From: Petrolisthes cinctipes
Lineage: Eukaryota; Arthropoda; Malacostraca; Decapoda; Porcellanidae
NCBI GenBank assembly: GCA_033782935.1
Contig: JAWQEG010001306.1
Location: 2,542,001 to 2,606,000 of the forward strand
Direction of reading: 5' to 3'
DNA length: 64,000 nucleotides
Part shown: positions 50,153 to 63,648 of the stretch, piece after piece
How positions within the stretch are numbered: position 1 is the stretch's first letter
How the letters are laid out: each line of letters begins with the position of its first letter
Position numbers and translations under genes: made by a program
The notes under the pieces: generated by a model
Seen by the model: only the letters and a program-made list of their open reading frames with translations
Database searches by the model: none
Told to the model about the DNA's origin: nothing

Positions 50153-50968
50153 TCTGTACATGCCTACACAGTGCTAGAATATTTTCAAAATATAGGCTAA
50201 AAACATGCTAAATATCGACATTTTAGGTGCCAAAAAATCGATATCTCAAATTCAGTCCCAAAACACCCGAAAATTCGATATTTAGAGGTCCCAGAAGGTA
50301 TCTGTACATGCCTACTCCGTGTTAGAGTATTTTCAAAATACAGGCCAAAAACATACTGAAAATCGATCTTTTAGGTGCCCAAAAGTCGATATGTGCATGC
50401 ATCTTCTGTACCCGTTTATATCTCAAATTCTGGCCCTAAACACCCGAAAATTCGATATTCTGGGGTCCCAGAAGCGATCTGTACATGCCTACTCCGTTTT
50501 AGAGTATTTTCAAAATTCAGGCCCAAAACATGCTGAAAATCGATATTTTTGGTGCCCAAAGTCAATATGTGCATGTATCTTCTGTACCCGTTTATATCTC
50601 AAATTCAGGCTCAAAACACCCGAAAATTCAATATATTGGGGTCCCAGAAGCAATCTGTACAGTGCTAGAATATTTTCAAAATATAAGCTAAAAACATGCT
50701 AAAAATCGATCTTTTAGGTGCCAAAAAGTCGATATCTCAAATTCAGTCCCAAAACACCCGAAAATTCGATATTTATTGGTCCCAGAAGCGATCTGTACAT
50801 GCCTACTCCGTGTTAGAGTATTTTCAAAATACATGCTCAAAACATACTGAAAATCGATCTTTTAGGTGCACAAAAGTCGATATGTGCATGCATCTTCAGT
50901 ACCCGTTTATATCTCAAATTCAGGCTCAAAACACCCGAAAATTCAATATTTTGGGGTCCCAGAAGCAA
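50153..50968 (+). repeat. Extra 816-bp pentamer inserted between matched segments
   Basis: A1, B1, C1, short A2, B2, exactly 816 bp. Upstream sequence matches 45564-46703 at offset 3449 and downstream sequence matches 46704-47120 at offset 4265; the difference is 816. One complete higher-order unit is therefore present here and absent from the other copy. Confidence 0.9.
50301..50791 (+). repeat. 491-bp B1-C1-A2 set with private variants, copy 3 of 3
   Basis: Same three markers, plus own changes CAATATATTGGGG and GATATTTATTGGTCC. It sits inside the extra 816-bp unit 50153-50968. Confidence 0.88.
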
Positions 50969-52962
50969 TCTGTACATGCCTACACAGTGCTAGAATATTT
51001 TTGAAAATATAGGCTAAAAACATGCTGAAAATCGACATTTTAGGTGCCAAAAAATCGATATCTCAAATTCAGTCCCAAAACACCCGAAAATTAGATATTT
51101 AGAGGTCCCAGAAGGTATCTGTACATGCCTACTCCGTGTTAGAGTATTTTCAAAAAAAAGGCCAAAAACATACTGAAAATCTATCTTTTAGGTGCACAAA
51201 AGTCGATATGTGCATGCATCTCTGTACCCGTTTATATCTCAAATTCTGACCCTAAACACCCGAAAATTCGATATTTTGGGGTCCCAGAAGCGATCTGTAC
51301 ATGCCTACTCCGTGTTAGAGTATTTTCAAAATTCAGGCCCAAAACATGCTGAAAATCGATATTTTTGGTGCCCAAAGTCAATATGTGCATGTATCTTCTG
51401 TTCCCGTTTATATCTCAAATTCAGGCTCAAAACACCCGAAAATTCAATATTTTGGGTTCCCAGAAGCAATCTGTACATGCCTACACAGTGCTAGAATATT
51501 TTCAAAATATAGGCTAAAAACATGCTAAAAATCGACATTTTAGGCGCCAAAAAATCGATATCTCAAATTCAGTCCCAAAACACCCGAAAATTCGATATTG
51601 TGAGGTCCCAGAAGGTATCTGTACATGCCTACTCCGTGTTAGAGTATTTTCAAAATACAGGCCAAAAACATACTGAAAATCGATCTTTTAGGTGCCCAAA
51701 AGTCGATATGTGCATGCATCTTCTGTACCCGTTTATATCTCAAATTCTGGCCCTAAACACCCGAAAATTCGATATTTTGGGGTCCCAGAAGCGATCTGTA
51801 CATGCCTACTCCGTGTTAGAGTATTTTCAAAATTCAGGCCCAAAACATGCTGAAAATCGATATTTTTGGTGCCCAAAGTCAATATGTGCATGTATCATCT
51901 GTACCCGTTTATATCTCAAATTCAGGCTCAAAACACCCGAAAATTCAATATTTTGGGGTCCCAGAAGCAATCTGTACATGCCTACACAGTGCTAGAATAT
52001 TTTCAAAATATAGGCTAAAAACATGCTAAATATCGACATTTTAGGTGCCAAAAAATCGATATCTCAAATTCAGTCCCAAAACACCCGAAAATTCGATATT
52101 TAGAGGTCCCAGAAGGTATCTGTACATGCCTACTCCGTGTTAGAGTATTTTCAAAATACAGGCCAAAAACATACTGAAAATCGATCTTTTTGGTGCCCAA
52201 AAGTCGATATGTGCATGCATCTTCTGTACCCGTTTATATCTCAAATTCTGGCCCTAAACACCCGAAAATTCGATATTTTGGGGTCCCAGAAGCGATCTGT
52301 ACATGCCTACTCCGTGTTAGAGTATTTTCAAAATTCAGGCCCAAAACATGCTGAAAATCGATATTTTTGGTGCCCAAAGTCAATATGTGCATGTATCTTC
52401 TGTACCCGTTTATATCTCAAATTCAGGCTCAAAACACCCGAAAATTCAATATTTTGGGGTCCCAGAAGCAATCTGTACAGTGCTAGAATATTTTCAAAAT
52501 ATAGGCTAAAAACATGCTAAAAATCGATCTTTTAGGTGCCAAAAAGTCGATATCTCAAATTCAGTCCCAAAACACCCGAAAATTCGATATTTAGGGGTCC
52601 CAGAAGCGATCTGTACATGCCTACTCCGTGTTAGAGTATTTTCAAAATACATGCTCAAAACATACTGAAAATCGATCTTTTAGGTGCACAAAAGTCGATA
52701 TGTGCATGCATCTTCTGTACCCGTTTATATCTCAAATTCTGGCCCTAAACACCCGAAAATTCGATATTTTGGGGTCCCAGAAGCGATCTGTACATGCCTA
52801 CTCCGTGTTAGAGTATTTTCAAAATTCAGGCCCAAAACATGCTGAAAATCGATATTTTTGGTGCCCAAAGTCAATATGTGCATGTATCTTCTGTTCCCGT
52901 TTATATCTCAAATTCAGGCTCAAAACACCCGAAAATTCAATATTTTGGGGTCCCAGAAGCAA
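50969..52962 (+). repeat. Block following the inserted pentamer
   Basis: Begins with the A1 and damaged B described for 46704 onward (offset 4265), then C1 with CTTCTGTTCCCG, A1 with TTTTAGGCGCC and GATATTGTGAGG, B1, C1 with GTATCATCTGTACC, A1 with CTAAATATCGAC, B1 (TTTTTGGTGCCC), C1, short A2, B, C1. The CATCTGTACC and CTAAATATC variants also occur at 48288 and 48421, so pieces of 48 kb are reused here. Confidence 0.82.
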
Positions 52963-54966
52963 TCTGTACATGCCTACACAGTGCTAGAATATTTTCAAAA
53001 TATAGGCTAAAAACATGCTAAAAATTGACATTTTAGGTGCCAAAAAATCGATATCTCAAATTCAGTCCCAAAACACCCGATAAATTCGATATTTAGAGGT
53101 CCCAGAAGGTATCTGTACATGCCTACTCCGTGTTAGAGTATTTTCAAAATTCAAGCCAAAAACATACTGAAAATTGATTTTTTAGGTGCCCAAAAGTCGA
53201 TATGTGCATGCATCTTCTGTACCCGTTTATATATCAAATTCTGGCCCTAAACACCCGAAAATTCGATATTTTGGGGTCCCAGAAGCGATCTGTACATGCC
53301 TACTCCGTGTTAGAGTATTTTCAAAATTCAGGCCCAAAACATGCTGAAAATCGATATTTTTGGTGCCCAAAGTCAATATGTGCATGTATCTTCTGTACCC
53401 GTTTATATCTGAAATTCAGGCTCAAAACACCCGAAAATTCAATATTTTGGGGTCCCAGAAGCAATCTGTAAATGCCTACTCAGTGTTAGAGTATTTTCAA
53501 AATACAGGCCCAAAACATGCTGATAATCGATATTTTAGATGCCCAAAGTCAATATGTGCATGTATCTTCTGTACCCGTTTATATCTCAAATTCAGGCTTA
53601 AAACATCCGAAAATTCAATATTTTGGGGTCCCAGAAGCAATCTGTACATTCCTACTCAGTGCTAGAATATTTTCAAAATATAGGCTAAAAACATGCTAAA
53701 AATCGATCTTTTAGGTGCCAAAAAGTCGATATCTCAAATTCAGTCCCAAAACACCCGAAAATTCGATATTAAGGGGTCCCAGAAGCGATCTGTACATGCC
53801 TACTCCGTGTTAGAGTATTTTCAAAATACATGCTCAAAACATACTGAAAATCGATCTTTTAGGTGCACAAAAGTCGATATGTGCATGCATCTTCATTACC
53901 CGTTTATATCTCATATTCAGGCTCAAAACACCCGAAAATTCAATATATTGGGGTCCCAGAAGCAATCTGTACATGCCTACTCAGTGTTAGAGTATTTTCA
54001 AAATACAGGCCCAAAACATGCTGAAAATCGATATTTTAGATGCCCAAAGTCAATATGTGCATGTATTTTATGTACCCGTTTATATCTCAAATTCAGGCTC
54101 AAAAAACCCGAAAATTCAATATTTTGGGGTCCCAGAAGCAATCTGTACCTGCCTACACAGTGCTAGAATATTTTCAAAATATAGGCTAAAAACATGCTAA
54201 AAATCGATCTTTTAGGTGCCAAAAAGTCGATATCTCAAATTCAGTCCCAAAACACCCGAAAATTCGATATTTTGGGGTCCCAGAAGCAATCTGTAAATGC
54301 CTACTCAGTGTTAGAGTATTTTATAAATACAGGCCCAAAACATGCTGAAAATCGATATTTTAGATGCCCAAAGTCAATATGTGCATGTATCTTCTGTACC
54401 CGTTTATATCTCAAATTCAGGCTCAAAACACCCGAAAATTCAATATTTTGGGGTCCCAGAAGCAATCTGTACATGCCTACTCAGTGCTAGAATATTTTCA
54501 AAATATAGGCTAAAAACATGCTAAAAATCGATCTTTTAGGTGCCAAAAAGTCGATATCTCAAATTCAGTCCCAAAACACCCGAAAATTCGATATTAAGGG
54601 GTCCCAGAAGCGATCTGTACATGCCTACTCCGTGTTAGAGTATTTTCAAAATACATGCTCAAAACATACTGAAAATCGATCTTTTAGGTGCACAAAAGTC
54701 GATATGTGCATGCATCTTCAGTACCCGTTTATATCTCAAATTCAGGCTCAAAACACCCGAAAATTCAATATTTTGGGGTCCCAGAAGCAATCTGTACATG
54801 CGTACTCAGTGTTAGAGTATTTTCAAAATACAGGCCAAAAACATGCTGAAAATCGATATTTTAGATGCCCAAAGTCAATATGTGCATGTATCTTCTATAC
54901 CCGTTTATATCTCAAATTCAGGCTCAAAACACCCGAAAATTCAATATTTTGGGGTCCCAGAAGCAA
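52963..54966 (+). repeat. Large repeat unit of 12 monomers (2004 bp)
   Basis: Order A1, B1, C1, C2, A2, B2, C2, A2, C2, A2, B2, C2; lengths sum to 2004. Family markers: CCCGATAAATTCG in A1 (one extra base), AATTCAAGCC in B1, TATCTGAAATTC in C1, GATATTAAGGGG in A2, CTTCATTACCC with CTCATATTC in B2, and GTATTTTATGTACC in C2. Full-length A2 is used throughout; no 10-bp head deletion is seen. Confidence 0.92.
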
Positions 54967-56646
54967 TCTGTACATGCCTACACAGTGCTAGAATATTTTC
55001 AAAATATAGGCTAAAAACATGCTAAAAATTGACATTTTAGGTGCCAAAAAATCGATATCTCAAATTCAGTCCCAAAACACCCGATAAATTCGATATTTAG
55101 AGGTCCCAGAAGGTATCTGTACATGCCTACTCCGTGTTAGAGTATTTTCAAAATTCAAGCCAAAAACATACTGAAAATCGATCTTTTAGGTGCCCAAAAG
55201 TCGATATGTGCATGCATCTTCTGTACCCGTTTATATCTCAAATTCTGGCCCTAAACACCCGAAAATTCGATATTTTGGGGTCCCAGAAGCGATCTGTACA
55301 TGCCTACTCCGTGTTAGAGTATTTTCAAAATTCAGGCCCAAAACATGCTGAAAATCGATATTTTTGGTGCCCAAAGTCAATATGTGCATGTATCTTCTGT
55401 ACCCGTTTATATCTGAAATTCAGGCTCAAAACACCCGAAAATTCAATATTTTGGGGTCCCAGAAGCAATCTGCAAATGCCTACTCAGTGTTAGAGTATTT
55501 TCAAAATACAGGCCCAAAACATGCTGAAAATCTATATTTTAGATGCCCAAAGTCAATATGTGCATGTATCTTCTGTACCCGTTTATATCTCAAATTCAGG
55601 CTCAAAACATCCGAAAATTCAATATTTTGGGGTCCCAGAAGCAATCTGTACATGCCTACTCAGTGCTAGAATATTTTCAAAATATAGGCTAAAAACATGC
55701 TAAAAATCGATCTTTTAGGTGCCAAAAAGTCGATATCTCAAATTCAGTCACAAAACACCCGAAAATTCGATATTAAGGGGTCCCAGAAGCGATCTGTACA
55801 TGCCTACTCCGTGTTAGAGTATTTTCAAAATACATGCTCAAAACATACTGAAAATCGATCTTTTAGGTGCACAAAAGTCGATATGTGCATGCATCTTCAT
55901 TACCCGTTTATATCTCATATTCAGGCTCAAAACACCCGAAAATTCAATATATTGGGGTCCCAGAAGCAATCTGTACATGCCTACTCAGTGTTAGAGTATT
56001 TTCAAAATACAGGCCCAAAACATGCTGAAAATCGATATTTTAGATGCCCAAAGTCAATATGTGCATGTATTTTATGTACCCGTTTATATCTCAAATTCAG
56101 GCTCAAAACACCCTAAAATTCAATATTTTGGGGTCCCAGAAGCAATCTGTACATGCCTACACAGTGCTAGAATATTTTGAAAATATAGGCTAAAAACATG
56201 CTAAAAATCGATCTTTTAGGTGCCAAAAAGTCGATATCTCAAATTCAGTCCCAAAACACCCGAAAATTCGATATTTAGGGGTCCCAGAAGCGATCTGTAC
56301 ATGCCTACTCCGTGTTAGAGTATTTTCAAAATACATGCTCAAAACATACTTAAAATCGATCTTTTAGGTGCACAAAAGTCGATATGTGTATGCATCTTCA
56401 GTACCCGTTTATATCTCAAATTCAGGCTCAAAACACCCGAAAATTCAATATTTTGGGGTCCCAGAAGCAATCTGTACATGCCTACTCAGTGTTAGAGTAT
56501 TTTCAAAATACATGCACAAAACATGCTGAAAATCGATATTTTAGATGCCCAAAGTCAATATGTGCATGTATCTTCTGTACCCGTTTATATCTCAAATTCA
56601 GGCTCAAAACACCCGAAAATTCAATATTTTGGGGTCCCAGAAGCAA
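54967..56646 (+). repeat. Large repeat unit of 10 monomers (1680 bp)
   Basis: Order A1, B1, C1, C2, A2, B2, C2, A2, B2, C2. Same markers as the 2004-bp unit but one C2-A2 pair shorter (324 bp). The second B2 has ATACTTAAAATCG and GTGTATGCATC; the last C2 has ACATGCACAAAACATG. Confidence 0.92.
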
Positions 56647-58001
56647 TCTGTACATGCCTACCCAGTGCTAGAATATTTTCAAAATATAGGCTAAAAACAT
56701 GCTAAAAATCGACATTTTAGGTGCCAAAAAATCGATACCTCAAATTCAGTCCCAAAACACCCGATAAATTCGATATTTAGAGGTCCCAGAAGGTATCTGT
56801 ACATGCCTACTCCGTGTTAGAGTATTTTCAAAATTCAAGCCAAAAACATACTGAAAATCGATCTTTTAGGTGCCCAAAAGTCGATATGTGCATGCATCTT
56901 CTGTACCCGTTTATATATCAAATTCTGGCCCTAAACACCCGAAAATTCGATATTTTGGGGTCCCAGAAGCGATCTGTACATGCCTACTCCGTGTTAGAGT
57001 ATTTTCAAAATTCAGGCCCAAAACATGCTGAAAATCGATATTTTTGGTGCCCAAAGTCAATATGTGCATGTATCTTCTGTACCCGTTTATATCTGAAATT
57101 CAGGCTCAAAACACCCGAAAATTCAATATTTTGGGGTCCCAGAAGCAATCTGTAAATGCCTACTCAGTGTTAGAGTATTTTCAAAATACAGGCCCAAAAC
57201 ATGCTGATAATCGATATTTTAGATGCCCAAAGTCAATATGTGCATGTATCTTCTGTACCCGTTTATATCTCAAATTCAGGCTCAAAACATCCGAAAATTC
57301 AATATTTTGGGGTCCCAGAAGCAATCTGTACATGCCTACTCAGTGCTAGAATATTTTCAAAATATAGGCTAAAAACATGCTAAAAATCGATCTTTTAGGT
57401 GCCAAAAAGTCGATATCTCAAATTCAGTCCCAAAACACCCGAAAATTCGATATTAAGGGGTCCCAGAAGCGATCTGTACATGCCTACTCCGTGTTAGAGT
57501 ATTTTCAAAATACATGCTCAAAACATACTGAAAATCGATCTTTTAGGTGCACAAAAGTCGATATGTGCATGCATCTTCATTACCCGTTTATATGTCATAT
57601 TCAGGCTCAAAACACCCGAAAATTCAATATATTGGGGTCCCAGAAGCGATCTGTACATGCCTACTCAGTGTTAGAGTATTTTCAAAATACAGGCCCAAAA
57701 CATGCTGAAAATCGATATTTTAGATGCCCAAAGTCAATATGTGCATGTATTTTATGTACCCGTTTATATCTCAAATTCAGGCTCAAAACACCCGAAAATT
57801 CAATATTTTGGGGTCCCAGAAGCAATCTGTACATACGTACTCAGTGTTAGAGTATTTTCAAAATACAGGCCAAAAACATGCTGAAAATCGATATTTTAGA
57901 TGCCCAAAGTCAATATGTGCATGTATCTTCTATACCCGTTTATATCTCAAATTCAGGCTCAAAACACCCGAAAATTCAATATTTTGGGGTCCCAGAAGCA
58001 A
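56647..58001 (+). repeat. Large repeat unit of 8 monomers (1355 bp)
   Basis: Order A1, B1, C1, C2, A2, B2, C2, C2. Same markers, and one A2-B2 pair (325 bp) shorter than the previous unit. Its last two C2 monomers are adjacent (57650-57825, 57826-58001), with the junction variant TGTACATACGTAC near 57829. Confidence 0.92.
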
Positions 58002-60986
58002 TCTGTACATGCCTACACAGTGCTAGAATATTTTCAAAATATAGGCTAAAAACATGCTAAAAATTGACATTTTAGGTGCCAAAAAATCGATATCTCAAAT
58101 TCAGTCCCAAAACACCCGATAAATTCGATATTTAGAGGTCCCAGAAGGTATCTGTACATGCCTACTCCGTGTTAGAGTATTTTCAAAATTCAAGCCAAAA
58201 ACATACTGAAAATCGATCTTTTAGGTGCCCAAAAGTCGATATGTGCATGCATCTTCTGTACCCGTTTATATCTCAAATTCTGGCCCTAAACACCCGAAAA
58301 TTCGATATTTTGGGGTCCCAGAAGCGATCTGTACATGCCTACTCCGTGTTAGAGTATTTTCAAAATTCAGGCCCAAAACATGCTGAAAATCGATATTTTT
58401 GGTGCCCAAAGTCAATATGTGCATGTATCTTCTGTACCCGTTTATATCTGAAATTCAGGCTCAAAACACCCGAAAATTCAATATTTTGGGGTCCCAGAAG
58501 CAATCTGTAAATGCCTACTCAGTGTTAGAGTATTTTCAAAATACAGGCCCAAAACATGCTGAAAATCGATATTTTAGATGCCCAAAGTCAATATGTGCAT
58601 GTATCTTCTGTACCCGTTTATATCTCAAATTCAGGCTCAAAACACCCGAAAATTCAATATTTTGGGGTCCCAGAAGCAATCTGTACATGCCTACTCAGTG
58701 CTAGAATATTTTCAAAATATAGGCTAAAAACATGCTAAAAATCGATCTTTTAGGTGCCAAAAAGTCGATATCTCAAATTCAGTCCCAAAACACCCGAAAA
58801 TTCGATATTAAGGGGTCCCAGAAGCGATCTGTACATGCCTACTCCGTGTTAGAGTATTTTCAAAATACAGGCCAAAAACATACTGAAAATCGATCTTTTA
58901 GGTGCCCAAAAGTCGATATGTGCATGCATCTTCTGTACCCGTTTATATCTCAAATTCTGGCCCTAAACACCCGAAAATTCGATATTTTGGGGTCCCAGAA
59001 GCGATCTGTACATGCCTACTCCGTGTTAGAGTATTTTCAAAATTCAGGCCCAAAACATGCTGAAAATCGATATTTTTGGTGCCCAAAGTCAATATGTGCA
59101 TGTATCTTCTGTACCCGTTTATATCTCAAATTCAGGCTCAAAACACCCGAAAATTCAATATTTTGGGGTCCCAGAAGCAATCTGTACATGCCTACTCAGT
59201 GCTAGAATATTTTCAAAATATAGGCTAAAAACATGCTAAAAATCGATCTTTTAGGTGCCAAAAAGTCGATATCTCAAATTCAGTCCCAAAACACCCGAAA
59301 ATTCGATATTTAGGGTCCCAGAAGCGATCTGTACATGCCTACTCCGTGTTAGAGTATTTTCAAAATACATGCTCAAAACATACTGAAAATCGATCTTTTA
59401 GGTGCACAAAAGTCGATATGTGCATGCATCTTCAGTACCCGTTTATATCTCAAATTCAGGCTCAAAACACCCGAAAATTCAATATTTTGGGGTCCCAGAA
59501 GCAATCTGTACATGCCTACTCCGTGTTAAAGTATTTTCAAAATTCAGGCCCAAAACATGCTGAAAATCGATATTTTAGATGCCCAAAGTCAATATGTGCA
59601 TGTATCTTCTGTACCCGTTTATATCTGAAATTCAGGCTCAAAACACCCGAAAATTCAATATTTTGGGGTCCCAGAAGTAATCTGTAAATGCCTACTCAGT
59701 GTTAGAGTATTTTCAAAATACAGGCCCAAAACATGCTGAAAATCGATATTTTAGATGCCCAAAGTCAATATGTGCATGTATCTTCTGTACCCGTTTATAT
59801 CTCAAATTCAGGCTCAAAACACCCGAAAATTCAATATTTTGGAGTCCCAGAAGCAATCTGTACATTGCTAGAATATTTTCAAAATATAGGCTAAAAACAT
59901 GCTAAAAATCGACATTTTAGGTGCCAAAAAATCGATATCTCAAATTCAGTCCCAAAAAACCCGAAAATTCGATATTTAGAGGTCCCAGAAGGTATCTGTA
60001 CATGCCTACTCCGTGTTAGAGTATTTTCAAAATACAGGCCAAAAACATACTGAAAATCGATCTTTTAGGTGCCCAAAAGTCGATATGTGCATGCATCTTC
60101 TGTACCCGTTTATATCTCAAATTCTGGCCCTAAACACCCGAAAATTCGATATTTTGGGGTCCCAGAAGCAATCTGTACATGCCTACTCCGTGTTAGAGTA
60201 TTTTCAAAATTCAGGCCCAAAACATGCTGAAAATCGATATTTTTGGTGCCCAAAGTCAATATGTGCATGTATCTTCTGTACCCGTTTATATCTCAAATTC
60301 AGGCTCAAAACACCCGAAAATTCAATATTTTGGGGTCCCAGAAGCAATCTGTACAGTGCTAGAATATTTTCAAAATATAGGCTAAAAACATTCTAAAAAT
60401 CGACATTTTAGGTGCCAAAAAATCGATATCTCTAATTCAGTCTCAAAACACCCGAAAATTCGATATTTAGAGGTCCCAGAAGGTATCTGTACATGCCTAC
60501 TCCGTGTTAGAGTATTTTCAATATACAGGCCAAAAACATACTGAAAATCGATCTTTTAGGTGCCCAAAAGTCGATATGTGCATGCATCTTCTGTACCCGT
60601 TTATATCTCAAATTCTGGCCCTAAACACCCGAAAATTCGATATTTTCGGGTCCCAGAAGCGATCTGTACATGCCTACTCCGTGTTAGAGTATTTTCAAAA
60701 TTCAGGCCCAAAACATGCTGAAAATCGATATTTTTGGTGCCCAAAGTCAATATGTGCATGTATCTTCTGTACCCGTTTATATCTCAAATTCAGGCTCAAA
60801 ACACCCGAAAATTCAATATTTTGGGGTCCCAGAAGCAATCTGTACATGCCTACTCAGTGCTAGAATATTTTCAAAATATAGGCTAAAAACATGCTAAAAA
60901 TCGATCTTTTAGGTGCCAAAAAGTCGATATCTCAAATTCAGTCCCAAAACACCCGAAAATTCGATATTTAGGGGTCCCAGAAGCGA
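58002..60986 (+). repeat. Fourth, diverging large-repeat copy and following monomers
   Basis: A1, B1, C1, C2, A2 (58002-58827) match the large repeat, including CCCGATAAATTCG and GATATTAAGGGG. From 58828 the order changes to B1, C1, A2 (147 bp), B2, C hybrid, C2, short A1 (CTGTACATTGCTAG), B1, C1, short A1, B1 (CAATATACAGG), C1, A2. Confidence 0.85.
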
Positions 60987-61163
60987 TCTGTACATGCCTA
61001 CTCCGTATTAGAGTATTTTCAAAATACATGCTCAAAACATACTGAAAATCGATCTTTTAGGTGCACAAAAGTCGATATGTGCATGCATCTTCTGTACCCG
61101 TTTATATCTCAAATTCTGACCCTAAACACCCGAAATATCGATATTTTGGGGTCCAAGAAGCGA
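60987..61163 (+). repeat. B monomer with private tail, copy 1
   Basis: B2-type head with CTCCGTATTAG, then TCTGACCCTAAACACCCG, GAAATATCGATATT and GGGGTCCAAGAAGCG. The same monomer recurs at 63472-63648, offset 2485. Confidence 0.88.
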
Positions 61164-63471
61164 TCTGTACATGCCTACTCCGTGTTAGAGTATTTTCAAA
61201 ATACATGCTCAAAACATACTGAAAATCGATCTTTTAGGTGCACAAAAGTCGATATGTGCATGCATCTTCATTACCCGTTTATATCTCATATTCAGGCTCA
61301 AAACACCCGAAAATTCAATATTTTGGGGTCCCAGAAGCAATCTGTACATGCCTACACAGTGCTAGAATATTTTGAAAATATAGGCTAAAAACATGCTAAA
61401 AATCGATCTTTTAGGTGCCAAAAAGTCGATATCTCAAATTCAGTCCCAAAACACCCGAAAATTCGATATTTAGGGGTCCCAGAAGCGATCTGTACATGCC
61501 TACTCCGTGTTAGAGTATTTTCAAAATACATGCTCAAAACATACTTAAAATCGATCTTTTAGATGCACAAAAGTCGATATGTGTATGCATCTTCAGTACC
61601 CGTTTATATCTCAAATTCAGGCTCAAAACACCCGAAAATTCAATATTTTGGGGTCCCAGAAGCAATCTGTACATGCCTACTCAGTGTTAGAGTATTTTCA
61701 AAATACATGCACAAAACATGCTGAAAATCGATATTTTAGATGCCCAAAGTCAATATGTGCATGTATCTTCTGTACCCGTTTATATCTCAAATTCAGGCTC
61801 AAAACACCCGAAAATTCAATATTTTGGGGTCCCAGAAGCAATCTGTACATGCCTACCCAGTGCTAGAATATTTTCAAAATATAGGCTAAAAACATGCTAA
61901 AAATCGACATTTTAGGTGCCAAAAAATCGATATCTCAAATTCAGTCCCAAAACACCCGAAAATTCGATATTTAGAGGTCCCAGAAGGTATCTGTACATGC
62001 CTACTCCGCGATAGAGTATTTTCAAAATACAGGCCAAAAACATACTGAAAATCGATCTTTTAGGTGCCCAAAAGTCGATATGTGCATGCATCTTCTGTAC
62101 CCGTTTATATCTCAAATTCTGGCCCTAAACACCCGAAAATTCGATATTTTGGGGTCCCAGAAGCGATCTGTACATGCCTACTCCGTGTTAGAGTATTTTC
62201 AAAATTCAGGCCCAAAACATGCTGAAAATCGATATTTTTGGTGCCCAAAGTCAATATGTGCATGTATCTTCTGTACCCGTTTATATCTCAAATTCAGGCT
62301 CAAAACACCCGAAAATTCAATATTTTGGGGTCCCAGAAGCAATCTGTACATGCCTACTCAGTGCTAGAATATTTTCAAAATATAGGCTAAAAACATGCTA
62401 AAAATCGATCTTTTAGGTGCCAAAAAGTCGATATCTCAAATTCAGTCCCAAAACACCCGAAAATTCGATATTTGGGTTCCCAGAAGCGATCTGTACATGC
62501 CTACTCCGTGTTAGAGTATTTTCAAAATACATGCTCAAAACATACTGAAAATCGATCTTTTAGGTGCACAAAAGTCGATATGTGCATGCATCTTCAGTAC
62601 CCGTTTATATCTCAAATTCAGGCTCAAAACACCCGAAAATTCAATATTTTGGGGTCCCAGAAGCAATCTGTACATGCCTACTCCGTGTTAGAGTATTTTC
62701 AAAATTCAGGCCCAAAACATGCTGAAAATCGATATTTTTGGTACCCAAAGTCAATATGTGCATGTATCTTCTGTACCCGTTTATATCTCAAATTCAGGCT
62801 CAAAACACCCGAAAATTCAATATTTTGGAGTCCCAGAAGCAATCTGTACAGTGCTAGAATATTTTCAAAATATAGGCTAAAAACATGCTAAAAATCGACA
62901 TTTTAGGTGCCAAAAAATCGATATCTCAAATTCAGTCCCAAAACACCCGAAAATTCGATATTTAGAGGTCCCAGAAGGTATCTGTACATGCCTACTCCGT
63001 GTTAGAGTATTTTCAAAATACAGGCCAAAAACATACTGAAAATCGATCTTTTAGGTGCCCAAAAGTCGATATGTGCATGCATCTTCTGTACCCGTTTATA
63101 TCTCAAATTCTGGCCCTAAACACCCGAAAATTCGATATTTTGGGGTCCCAGAAGCGATCTGTACATGCCTACTCCGTGTTAGAGTATTTTCAAAATTCAG
63201 GCCCAAAACATGCTGAAAATCGATATTTTTGGTGCCCAAAGTCAATATGTGCATGTATCTTCTGTACCCGTTTATATCTCAAATTCAGGCTCAAAACACC
63301 CGAAAATTCAATATTTTGGGGTCCCAGAAGCAATCTGTACAGTGCTAGAATATTTTCAAAATATAGGCTAAAAACATGCTAAAAATCGATCTTTTAGGTG
63401 CCAAAAAGTCGATATCTCAAATTCAGTCCCAAAACACCCGAAAATTCGATATTTAGGGGTCCCAGAAGCGA
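61164..63471 (+). repeat. Late mixed block reusing 55-57 kb variants
   Basis: B2 (CTTCATTACCC, CTCATATTC), A2 (ATATTTTGAAAATATAGG), B2 (ATACTTAAAATCG, GTGTATGCATC), C2 (ACATGCACAAAAC), A1 (CTACCCAGTG) reproduce variants of 55793-56795 at offset 5371, then 5195; the step of 176 is one C monomer absent here. Then B1 (CTCCGCGATAG), C1, A2, B2, C1, short A1, B1, C1, short A2. Confidence 0.85.
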
Positions 63472-63648
63472 TCTGTACATGCCTACTCCGTATTAGAGTA
63501 TTTTCAAAATACATGCTCAAAACATACTGAAAATCGATCTTTTAGGTGCACAAAAGTCGATATGTGCATGCATCTTCTGTACCCGTTTATATCTCAAATT
63601 CTGACCCTAAACACCCGAAATATCGATATTTTGGGGTCCAAGAAGCGA
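63472..63648 (+). repeat. B monomer with private tail, copy 2
   Basis: Carries CTCCGTATTAG, TCTGACCC, GAAATATCGATATT and GGTCCAAGAAGCG like 60987-61163. It is followed by a B2 (63649-63825, with CACAAATTTCGATATG), so two B monomers again lie side by side, as they do after copy 1. Confidence 0.88.
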
